Shown: positions 34,501 through 46,500 of the stretch, piece after piece | Layout of the letters: every line of letters starts with the position of its first letter | Numbering within the stretch: the stretch's first letter is position 1 | From: Prototheca cutis | Lineage: Eukaryota > Chlorophyta > Trebouxiophyceae > Chlorellales > Chlorellaceae | Reading direction: 5' to 3' | NCBI GenBank assembly: GCA_002897115.2 | Contig: BCIH01000012.1 | Location: 638,275-702,274 of the forward strand | Length of the DNA stretch: 64,000 nt | Translations under genes and position numbers: made by a program | Notes under the pieces: model-generated | The model's database searches: none | Told to the model about the DNA's origin: nothing | Seen by the model: the letters and a program-made list of their open reading frames with translations, nothing else

Positions 34501-37500
34501 AACCTTGTGAGGCCGTTGTCTCGTCTTCGACTGCTCTGTTCCGCGGCGTGCTGCCGCTGGAGCGGCACCCCGCAGGCGATGGCGTTGCGGCGCTGCCCGC
34601 GGCGCTGCAACTCCTGCAGGCCTCGACTTCCGACAGTGCTCCCGCGACCGTGAATGGCGTCAGGCTCGGCGGCGCAGCTGGCACCGCTCAGGCGGCCGCC
34701 ATCGGCGGCATGCTGCGGGCGGCGGCGCTTGAGCTTCGCGGCCGCGTGGGCCTGGCAACGACGCTGCACGACGCACACGACGTTGCAGCTGCTACTAGCG
34801 CCGCTCTGCTGGAATTGACCGAGCCTGCGCCGTCCTCCAAGGACGAACGGGTGTCGGCCACGGCTAATGGCGTGTTTGGCACGAGTTCGACGGGTGGCGT
34901 CCGGCAGCAGGCGACGCTGCTACGTGCGGCTAGGCAGACGGGCGCAGCGCCGTTCAGCCTGTTCCCGCAGCCGCGCGGCGCTCTGCAAAACTTGAAGCCG
35001 CGTGCCTTTGACAGTCATGCGGCACTCGGTCGAGGCCAGGTGCTGCTGTCCGTCCGCGCGGTTGGCATCAACTTCCGCGACGTTCTCAATGTGCTGGGCA
35101 TGTACCCGGGCGACCCGGGCCCGCCGGGTGCCGACTGCTCGGCCGTCGTCCTGGCCGTGGGCCCTGGGGTGCACGAATTTGTCCCCGGCGATGCGGTGTT
35201 TGGCCTGGCAGCCGGCGCGCTGGGCAGCCACGTGACCTGCCCAGCCGCACGCCTGGCACACCTCCCCGCGGGCCTGAGCTTTGAGGCTGCAGCCACGACA
35301 CCCACCGTCTGCATGACCGTCGATGCCGCCTTTGGCGGCGCTGCGGGTCTTCGCCCCGGGGAAACCGTGCTGGTTCCCGCGGCAGCAGGTGGCGTCGGCT
35401 TGGCGGCCATTCAGCTGGCGTCCGCACTCGGCGCCCGGGTCGTCGCTACAGCTGGCGGGCCCCAGAAGCGTGCCGTGGTGAGGCGGCTTGGTGTTGCCGA
35501 TGTCCTCAACTCGCGCAACACTGACTTTGTCACGGAAGTGGTGGAGCTTGGGGGTGTGGATGTCGTCCTGAATTCCCTGACATCCTCGGGCATGGTCGCG
35601 GGCAGCTTGTCCGTGCTCAACCCGGGAGGCCGATTCATCGAGATCAGCAAGCGCGACATCTGGAGCGCCGGGCGCGTGGCGCAGGAGCGCCCCGATGTCG
35701 CGTATTCCCTCCTTGCGGTGGACTTTTTGAGCGACAATGCCATCCGTTCGTCCCTCCGGAGGCTGGCAGGCCGGATGGCCACCGGCACGTTGAGCCCGCT
35801 GCCAACGACGACCTATTCCCTTACTGCCACGGGCGCCGCGCTTCGAGCGATGTCGGCGGCTCGGCACATCGGCAAGGTCGTCGTACGCGCCGAGCCGTGT
35901 GCTGCACTCATACCCGGCGCAGAACTCAAGGGGCTGGTCGTCGTGACGGGCGGCCTGGGCAGCCTCGGATCCCTCACTGCCGCATGGCTGGCGCAGCAAT
36001 GTGGCGTTGGCATTTGTGCCGTCGGCCGCTCCGGCCGTGCCCCTGCTGCTGCTGCTGGTAGGAACAGCAGCGGCAGCGGTGATGCCCGTTCGCCCCTGTT
36101 GGCGCTGCTGCACGACGGTTTCCAGGGCCTACTGACGATGGCCGCCGGCGACGGCGCTGCGGCCGCTGATGCCAGCGCGCTCGTGCGCCTGTCCACGTCG
36201 TCACCGTCCGATGGCCAGCCAATTGTTGGGCTGATGCATGCGGCGGGCGTGCTGGCAGACGCGACGCTGGGCAACCAAAGCGCGGGCAGCGTGCGGCGTG
36301 TGTTTGCGCCCAAGTCTGGCGCTCTGGCAGCGATGACCGATGCCGGCCTGGGCATGGGCCCGCTGGCGGCGTCAGTGCTGTACAGCTCCATTGCCGCCGC
36401 CATGGGTTCGCCCGGCCAGACCAACTACGCTGCTGCAAATGCAGTGCTCGACAGCATCGCTGGGGCAGGCCAGGCCAAGGTACCATGGTGGCTAGAGAGA
36501 ATGGTTTGTTTGGGTTATATATATATTCTGGAGGATCTGTTGCGCTGCCTTGTGTTTCGGTGGAATAACTGCATTCGGTTGTTGTTGATGGGCACGCAGA
36601 TGACAGCTTGTGGGTCCCTACCGCGGTCAGGATGGCTGCAACTATTCCCACCAAGCAACGACTCCTGACAGCCCATACCCACGCGCTAATCTCCATTTCT
36701 CTAATTGCAGGGTGTCAACACTGCCTCAATGCAGTGGGGTGCCTGGGCTGGCGCCGGCATGGCCGGCACCGATTCCCAGACCCGAGCCCGCGCCGAGCGG
36801 ACGGGCGTGGGCATGCTGGAAAGCGCAGCGGGCCTGGCGGTGCTGCAGGGTGTGCTGGCCACGGCTGCAGCGCCACCCCGCCTCATGGCCGCACCCATCC
36901 GCTGGGACCGCTACCTCCGAGCGGTGAATGGCGCAGTGCTGCCAGTGTTTGGCGAATTCGCCGAAGATGCCAAGGTGCCTGAAACTGTGCCCAAGGTTAG
37001 CCCTGAGCGTGCCCTGGCGGGCGTGTCACCAGCAGCAGTTTCCACTGCCGCTGCGTCAGGACTGGCAACGGCAACGGGTGCACTGTCTGGCGCTGCACTG
37101 GCGGCGCTGGTCGCAGAGACTGCCGCTGGCGTGCTGGGTCCCGGGGTCGACCCCGAGGCGCCCCTCATGGCCGCGGGTCTCGACTCGCTCTCCAGCGTCG
37201 AGTTCCGGAACGCGCTGGAAGCGAAAGTGGGAGCCGACCTGCCCACCACGCTGGTGTTTGACTACCCCACGGTCAACGCCATCTCCGGCTTCCTGGCCGA
37301 CAAGCTCGCCTCTGGAACACCCGGCGCTGCTGCGGGTTCCGATGTGGAAGGTGCGGTGACGGCCGTCACGGGCACCGTATTCGCAGCCGGTCTTGTCACA
37401 GAGGAGGACGAGGACGACATGTTTGGCACTGCTGCGCTGGGCGGCGCAGGCATGCTCGCCAAGACGGCTGCCGTCCCGCCCATGGGTGGCCTCGTCCAGG

Positions 37501-40500
37501 CGGCTGGCACAGTCGTACCAGCACTGCAGCGCCGGACGGTGGTCATCCTCGACAGCGTCACGCAGCCGCCCCGAGATGCACTGCGGTCCATCGAGCCTGT
37601 CGATGCCATCCAACTGCTGCCGCTGTCTCGCTGGGACATTGACGCGTTTGAGGGTACGCTAGTTGGCGTGATTTAAGCTTTATTTTGTTTGGCTGTTGTT
37701 GAAGGAAGTCGGCATCCGGTAGTTGCTGGGCTGTTGTGGTCTTGTTGTTCGAATTGCTCCATCTCAATGCAGCCTGCTCTTCAACTTCGCAAAAGCCAGC
37801 ACCGTCCCTGATTGGTATCCCCCGCAAAGATAAAACAAATTACCCACCGACAAAACACAGATTTGTTTGGCGCGGTGCCGGTGCGGTTTGGGGGGACGCT
37901 GGATGCCGTGGATGTCTTTGATGCCACTGCCTTTGCCACGCACGGCAGCGAGGCCGTGCTCATGGACCCACAGCAGCGGCTCCTGCTCCAGTGCGCCGGG
38001 GAGCTGCTACTCCGTGCCGGTGCCAGCAGCCCGGTGCCGCTGGACCGTGCATCCACCGGTGTGTTTGTGGGCCTGTCATCCACAGACTACGCTCGGCTGG
38101 TGGCCAAGCAGACACGTGGCGTGACGGCCTATACCGCGACGGGCAGCACGCTGTCTGTCGCCTCGGGCCGGCTGTCCTACACCTTTGGTCTGCGTGGGCC
38201 GGCGATGACCGTGGACACAGCCTGCTCCAGTTCACTGGTGTCCCTGCACGCCGGGTGGAACGCGCTGGCCCTGGCCGACTGCACTGCTGTGGTCAACGCC
38301 GGGGTCAACGTCATGCTGGCCCCGGAGACGCCCGCTGCCTTTGCCAAGTCGGGCATGCTGGCGGCCGACGGGCGTTGCAAGACCCTGGACGCCAGTGCGG
38401 ATGGCTACGTCCGCTCCGAAGCCCTCGGCGGGTTTTTGCTCGGCGTGGCTTCTGGTACCAGCAGCGCCACACTGGCTCTGCTGGGAAGCGCCGTCAATCA
38501 GGACGGCCGGTCGAGCTCCCTCACTGCGCCCAATGGGCCCGCACAGCAAGCCGTCGTCCGGGCCGCGTTGTCTGGTGCAGGTGAGCATGTGGTTGGGTTT
38601 CTTAGGGTTGTTCTCTAGTGGGCTACTTGATTCCCCCCCTCCCCATGTGGGTCATGCACAGTGATGCGTGGTGCCGCATGAGTATTGCAATCTGGCATCT
38701 AAATTGACTGCTCGAATCCCCACAACCGCCACCTCCGACGACTGCTGCTGCGCAGGTCTTGCACCTGGCGCACTGCGGGTGCTGGAGATGCATGGGACTG
38801 GCACGTCCCTGGGCGACCCGATCGAGATCGGGGCGCTCTCGGCGCTGCTGGACGGTGCCAAGGGCACGTCTGCCGTGACCCTGGCGGCCGGCAAGTCCCT
38901 GCTGGGCCACTCGGAGCCGGCGGCGGGCGTCATGGGGCTGGCACATGTGGCCCTGGCGCTGGAGCACAGTGCCACGACCCCCCTGCTCCATCTTGGCGCG
39001 GTGAACCCTTATGCCATGCCGGCCATGCCTGCGGGGCGGTTTGTCGCGCCCCGTGTGCTGGGGCCTGACGGCGGGCTGAATCCAGGTGTCGCCGCGGGCG
39101 TGAGCTCGTTTGCCTTCCAGGGCACCAACGCCCACGCCCTGCTGGGGCTTGTGTCCAATGCCAGCCGGGAATGCAGCGTTGACATGGCAGTGCCGTGGCA
39201 GAAGCAGCGGTTCTGGGTTGCGGCCCCGGCGAGCGGCTTCCTTAGCATGGGGATTGCCGGTGACCGGGGTCGAGGTGTGCTGACATTCGTCGCAGACCTG
39301 GAGGCCCCTCGCCTGGCAGGGGTTTACACGCTGCTGGTCCGTGGCGTTCCCACAGCGGGCATCGGCCTGCTGAGNGCTGCCATTGCGGACGCTGCAGCAA
39401 TGTCCACCTCTGGAACCGCCGCACCGTTGCTGCGCGACCTCACCTCTGTGCCCCAGCCGCTGGCATTCCCAGGGTCAAAGCTTGCAGTCGAGCTCCGGCA
39501 CGAAGGCACCGCGGCCGTTCGGCTCGTTGCAGGTGACACCGTGTCTTCGCAGCTCGCTGCGGCCGGTCTCCTTTCCCAGACTGGGGTTTCGGTGCCGGCC
39601 GCTGGTCGTCGCACCGCCGGTGCTGANGAGGATGAGCACACCTCCGGCCTGATCCCGGCCTGGTGGCCAGAGGTTCTGGTGCCGTCGTTGCTCCCAGGAG
39701 CGGCGGCGTTTGGCAAGTTGGAAACTGCGGACGAAGCGTCTTCTTCTGCTGTTCCCACGGCACTGCCACCCGCCCTGGCATTCAATGGGCNGCGCTTTGA
39801 GGCAGCTGCNGTGCTGGCTCGGGCCGCGCTTGGTTCTAGGTCCGCTAAGCTGCCAGTNGCCATCGGGGCCTGCGGCTCGNCACCGGCCGTGCAAGTGGGC
39901 AATGCCGCGAGCTTTGCTGCTGCATCGGAGCAGGTGGCTGTTTTCAGCCCCAACAACGGAATGGCAGTCGCCANGGACATTGTTGCAGTCGCANTCGATC
40001 AGCTGGCCTCTGCCTCTGCAGAGGTGCAGGCCGCCTGGGCGGCGCGGTCATCGACAACCACGACCACAGCGGCCACCGCCTCCGGAGCCCAGGAAGAGCC
40101 CGAGCTGCTGTATGCAACGTCTTGGCAGGCCAGTGATGCGGTTGTCGGTTCGCATTCCAACGCCTGGCAGTCGCCAATCGACCAGTCTGCCTTCTCGGGA
40201 TCGTCGTCCGTGGCTGCACTGGCGGTGGTGCAGGGCCTGGGCAAGGCCAGGGCTGCGTCCGTGACCTTGGCCGGAAAGCACTGGCCAGGACTGCTGGGCC
40301 AGCAGCCAGTGGGTGGGACAGGGTACGCCCCAGAGACGCCCGCGGCTCTGGGCATCCTCAAGGCCCTGGCTGTTGAAGCCGGAGACCGGCAGGCGGTAGC
40401 CGTTGCACTCTCCGACGCGCCCCCTGCGGGTATTTCTGCTGCCTGGCAGCTTTCCTCTCGGCCGCTTACGGCTGCCGAGGTTGCCGACGGTGTGCATGGC

Positions 40501-43500
40501 TCTGCCGAGTCCCAGCGGATTGTCTGGCGACCACGCCTGCAAGTCGCAGCCGGCGACGTTGGGTCAATCAGCCTCGGGCTGGACTTGTCATCTGGCGGCG
40601 CTCTGGCGTCCGGCGAGCCATGCACGGTGTTGATCACGGGCGGCAGTGGGACGCTGGCGGGATCCGTGGCTGCATGGCTGTCGGAGTCTGTGCAGTCCAC
40701 TGCTGGGATCCGGATCGTCCTCATCAGTCGCTCCGGTGCCATCCACCCATCGGCACTTGAAGCTGTTAACGGCGTGACGCACCTGAGCAGTGCTCTGTCC
40801 GGGCAGCAACAAGTTGCCGCCGTTGATCTCTACAGCCAGACATGCGATGCCGGCATGGCAGCCGATGTGGAGCAACTCCGCCAAAAGGCTGGCCGGCTGG
40901 TGGTCATGCATGCCGGTGGTGTGCTGGCCGACGGGCTGGTCGAGGGCCTGGCACCGTGCGCGCTGCGGCGAGCCGCGGCGCCCAAGGTCGCGGCGGCTGC
41001 CCCCATGCAGGCCCGTCTCCTGGCCGCGAGCCCCCTGGAGTCGACAGTCAGCTTCTCATCCATCGCGGCTCTGTTTGGCTCGCCCGGCCAAGCGGCCTAC
41101 GCCGCCGCAAACGCCACACTCGACGCGCTCGCCGAGCTGTCCTCTGTCCAGGTACTGGGAGGGTGTTGCAATGATGGGGCGAAGGGCATGGGTGTTTGTC
41201 TTGCAGGCAGCCAGGATGTGCTGGCCCCTACGTAACCGTGCCTCTGAACCCCATCTCATGAACGGGCAGCAAACTGAATCCGAGAAACGAATGGAAATGA
41301 AGCAAACAACCGACCTACAACAACGACGCCACAATCTCCGCAGGGTGTTCCGGCGCTGAGTGTGCAGTGGGGAGCCTGGGCCGGCGCCGGCATGGCGGCG
41401 CAGGACAAGCAGACCAGCGCTCGTCTTGCTAGGAGTGGGCTGGGCATGCTCGACGTTCCCCACGGCCTTGCGGCGCTGCAGTCCCTGCTGCGCGCACACC
41501 CCGCCGGGGTCGCGGCGGCCGTGCCCGTGCACTGGGCGCGCTTCGCTGCAGCCGCGGCGCCCTTCTTCTCCGATGTCGCCTGTATTACGCCGATGGCGTC
41601 CGCGGCGGGAGTCACCGGTTCTGCAGCCTCCGCAGCGATGTCGGTGGCAAAGGCCGAGGCGCTTGTGCAGGAGGCGGTGGTGACGGTGTTGGGGTCTCCT
41701 GTGGGGCTCAACGACCCGCTCATGACCGCGGGCCTGGACTCTCTCGGGGCCGTGGAGCTCCGCACGGCGCTGGAAGCGGCCACGTCTTCGCGCCTGCCTG
41801 CCACGCTGGTGTTTGACTACCCCACCGTGTCGGCCCTCGCCGAGTTTATTTCCGAGAAGCTCGCGGGAACGACGACCGTGGGCGTCACGGGCATGGGTGC
41901 TGACGTTGCCACCGCCGTTGCTTCATCGTCACCGCTCGACGCGTCGGCCCTTACGCTGACCACGCAGCAGCAGGGGTGGTCACCCGTAGTCATGCTGGGC
42001 TGCGTGCAGCGGAGTGCTGCCGGCGCACTGGCCGTGGGGCCGGGCACGTCAGTCGATGCTGTCGGCCCCGTGCCGTATGAGCGCTGGGATATCGACATCC
42101 GTGATTCGCTGGCGGCGCGGTTCCTGGGCGCCCTGACTTCTGTCTGGGAATTCGACGCAGCGGCCTTTGGCGTGTCCACCGCCGAAGCCGCGTTGCTTGA
42201 CCCTCAGCAGCGGCTACTGCTGGAAGTGGTGGGCCAGGCTTCGACCGGCCTTTCCACGAATTACAGCTTCCCCGCGCACAGACAGGGTGTCTATGTCGGT
42301 GTGGCCAGCTCCGATCACGGTTCCATGGTGGCCGCCAGCATGGAGCGCGGCGCTTTCCACGCCTCGGCCAACGCGCTGTCTGTCGCCTGCGGCCGGCTGT
42401 CCTTCACGTTTGGCTTCCGGGGCCCGGCGGTGTCGGTCGACACGGCCTGCTCCGCCTCCCTGGTCGCCCTGCACTTCGCGGCCCGAGGCTTGGCCACAGA
42501 CGAAGCGGCAATCGCGCATGCTGCCGGAGCGCATCTGCAGGTCACGCCCACGTCTACAGGCTACGTCTGGGCGGCGTCCATGCTCGGCGNCCAAGGTCGG
42601 TGCGCCGCGCTGGACGCCGCCGCCGATGGCTACGTCCGCGGCGAAGCCGTGCTCGACATTGTCCTCGGAGCGGTCAAGGCGTTAGATGCTGCCACAGCGG
42701 CATCAACATGGGGCGACGCGATTGGCCCTGCACCATTGGCCGTCTTGGGCAGTGCCGTCAACCAGGATGGGCGATCCAGCTCCCTCACGGCTCCAAATGG
42801 CCGGGCGCAGCAGGAGGTCATCCGAGCTGCGCTGGCATGGGGCGGGGTATCGCCAGACGCCGTCGCCAGTGTGTCCATGCATGGCACGGGCACGCCACTG
42901 GGCGACCCCATCGAGATGGGCGCCGCGACAGCGGTTCTGCTCCCGGGCGCTGCCATCAACCCTGGGCCCCGCTGCGGCGGTGCGCCCAGTTTTGCGGCGT
43001 CCAAGTCGTGGCTAGGCCACGCTGAACCCGCGGCTGGAGCGGCAGGTGTGCTGTTTGCCGCCGCAGCTGCTGGGGGCCGGTTTGCGCCGGCCATCCTGCA
43101 CCTCAAGGCCGTCAACCCCTACGTGGCCAGCGGACTGGAGGAGCTGGGCGCGCCGGGGTCGCGCGTCGCCCTGCCCCGCCAGACCCTGCCCAAGCCCGCA
43201 GGTGTCGCCGGCATCAGCGCCTTTGCCTTCCAGGGCACCAATGCCCATGCCCTGCTGGGTGTTTGGAATGCCGAGGTGGACGGCGTTGATGGGGCAGCTG
43301 CCCCTCCCCAGGGACACGTCATCGGCCGTGCTTCCCTCGCCTGGGAGGCGGCGCGGCACTGCGTGCTGCCCGAAGCGCACGTGCTCGTGTCGCACGTTGC
43401 AAGCGCCAAGCGTTCCAAGGCAGAGTTTGCGGCAGACCTGCTGGCACCGCGGCTGGGCTACATCTGGGACCACCAGGTCCTTGACCAAGCGCTGTTCCCC

Positions 43501-46500
43501 GGCGCCGGGTACTTTGAGGCCGCGGCCGCCGCGGTGCGCATGCTGGGACCTGCCACAGCTGGAGGGGCCAAGGCTGAGCCCCGCGGCGAGTCATCTCTGG
43601 TCACGGGAGCCGCCATCCCTGCGCCATGTGTTNTGCCAGCGTTCGCCAAGACGGCGGGTGGAAAGCGTAGTGCGACGACTCTNTACCTGTCGGTTGTCGT
43701 CGATGGCGACCGCATCGTCATCGGCACACACGGCGGGCAAGGCAGCGCGAAGACGGTGCACGTCACTGCCGCCGTCGCACGGGCAGTTTCAGTCACTGCT
43801 GCGGCGGCTCCTNGTGCCACTGTGTTCACCGTCNGTATGCGTGGAGCACTGCTCTCAGCGCCACGCAACGGCCCAAAGGCCAAACCCGCTGCAGCGGCGG
43901 CGGTCGAGGCGTGCACGGGCCGGACCGGACTGTGGCTGGATCCGGCCTCGCTGGACTGCAGTCTGCAGCTGGGACAGGTGTTTGTCGAGGGCACNGACGA
44001 CAGCGGCGCTGCGAGCGATCTCTACGTACCTGCAGGCCTGGGCGGCCTTGCGGTGGGCGGCGCCGCGCGTGGACTGGCCAGTGCCACGGCCGCCGATCCC
44101 GCCTGGACGGCATGCCTGCCTCTGCCGCCGGCTGGCGAGGGTGAGGCACGGAGCGATTATGTCATTCGCCCCGGCCAGGCCGTCGCCGCGACTGTCAGCG
44201 ACCTCCTGGCCAAGCGCATGGCGATGGGACCCCGAAAACCCGCCGTCTCACGCGTCGACTGCTTGTACGCCACGGCCTGGCAAGTCGAGTCCCATGTTGC
44301 AAGGGCTGTGGCAGGCGGTGCGGACGGGCCAGGCCAGCTGCTCTGGCAGGCGGCCGATGGAGTCGCTTCTGCCCCATCGTCAGCCCAAGCGGCGGGAGCC
44401 ATCGCCGCGTTGCAGCGGCTGCTTGCGGCCGGGGACGCTGCGGGCTCGACCGTCGCCCTCGATGCACCTGCCCCTGCGGGGATCGGCGCAGAGTACCCCG
44501 TCGCTGGCCGGCTCGGTTCGGCGGCTCTGGGCCTGACGGGCCTGGTGAAGACGCTGTGCCAGGAGGTGCCGCAGCTTGGGTGGACCGCCCGGCTGAGAGA
44601 TGGCTACGGCTTGGGGGCAGCAGAACCCGCTGCCCTGCGGCTGGAGCCCTCTGGATCAGCCTCGACAACAGGAGCAGATCCTCTGTCGCGAGCGTTTGGC
44701 GTGGCGGAACGTGCGGCCCTGAACTTTTCGCCGCATTTCCTCTCGATGGCCGCAGCGGGTGCAAGAGAGGATCTGCCGCCCTACCACCTCATGCCCCAGC
44801 CGCGGGGCAGCCTGACGTCCCTGGTGCCCGTGCCATTCAACATCGACAGGTCCCTGCGTCCGGAGGAGGTGGTCGTTGCAGTCAAAGCCGTTGGACTCAA
44901 CTTTAGGTAAGGGGTTGGGGTTGTAGGGGGGGGGGGTTGGTTTAGGGTGGGGTGTGCTGATTGACAGGGCGACTGCTCGTTGCTCGTTCGGAAATAACGC
45001 GATATGGGTGTCAAACTGGACACACGCAACTGTCGGACAACCATCCGAGCACACAGTCGTGTCAGCGGCCGGCACCAACTCCCCCGACCTCCCGCCGCAC
45101 ATCCATGCAGGGATGTGCTGAACGTGCTGGGCATGTACCCTGGAGACCCGGGTCCTCCCGGCGGCGACTGCGCGGGTGTGGTGCTTCGTGCCGGTTCAAC
45201 TGCGGCGCGGGTGCTGGCCCCCGGGGACGCGGTGTTTGGCCTGGCAGGCGGCTGCTTGGGCAGCCACGTGCTGGCTTCCTCCCTGACCGTGGTCCCCGTA
45301 CCCATGGGCGTGTCCCTGGAGGCCGCGGCCACCATGCCCACCGTGTTTGTCACGGCAGACACGGCGCTGGATCAACTGGCCCAGATCGGGCCTGGCGACC
45401 GTGTGCTGCTGCATGCTGCGGCCGGCGGCGTGGGTCTGGCGGCGCTACAGCACGTCCGCCGCGCCGGTGCCACAGCCGTGGCCACGGCCGGGGGGCCCGC
45501 CAAGCGTGCGCTGCTCCGGTCTCTCGGTGTGCGCGACGTCGTCTCGTCCCGCGACATCGACTTTGTCTCTGAAGCGATGGAACTAGGTGGCGCAGACGTC
45601 GTGCTGAACACGCTGACCTCACCCGGCATGGTCGCGGGGAGCTTGGCAGCCCTCAACCTGGGCGGTCGGTTCATCGAGATCAGCAAGCGCGACATCTGGA
45701 GCTCCAGTCGGGCAGCGCAGGAGAGACCCGACGTCGCATACTCCCTCCTCGGGGTGGATTTTATGTCCCAACCTGCGATGCACGCTGCGTTGAGCAGGGT
45801 TTCTAGCGGCCTGGCTGCCGGCGCGCTGCGGCCGCTGCCCACCGTCGTGCACCCTCTCCGCGCGGTCACGGCGGCGCTGCGCCAGATGTCGACGGCGCGG
45901 CACGTGGGCAAGGTTGTCGTGCGCGCCGAGGGCCCCACAGCTCTCATCCAAGGCCCGGTGCCCTCGGTTCTTGTTACGGGCGGCACGGGTGCGCTCGGAG
46001 GACTGCTGGCCGCCTGGCTCCAGACCCATCGCGTGCGGCATGTCACCCTGGCCAGCCGCACCGGCCTTTTTGGTACCGGTAATGTTGCGGCGAAACTGGC
46101 GGCTGCGTGCGGTAGTTTGACGGTCGCGGCCTGCGATGCTGGGGTCCGCGACGACGCACACGGGCTGCTCGTCGCGGCTGCAGCTGCGCTGGGCGTCCCG
46201 TTCACTGCGCTGCTGCACGCCGGGGGCGTGTTGGCGGACGCGACCCTGTCCAAGCAGAGCGCGCAGAGCGTGCGCCGTGTGTTTGCGCCCAAGTCTGGCG
46301 CTCTGGCGGCGATGGGGGCCGACCTCGATGCCACGGCTTTGTCCCTGGTGACGCTGTTTTCGTCGTTGGCATCAGGCCTGGGTTCGCCCGGGCAGGCCAA
46401 CTACGCGGCGGCCAACGCGGCGCTGGACGCAGCGGCGCAGGCTTCGCAGGCCGCCGGTCTCGCCAGGCACTCTGTCCAGTTTGGCGCATGGGCCGGGGCC

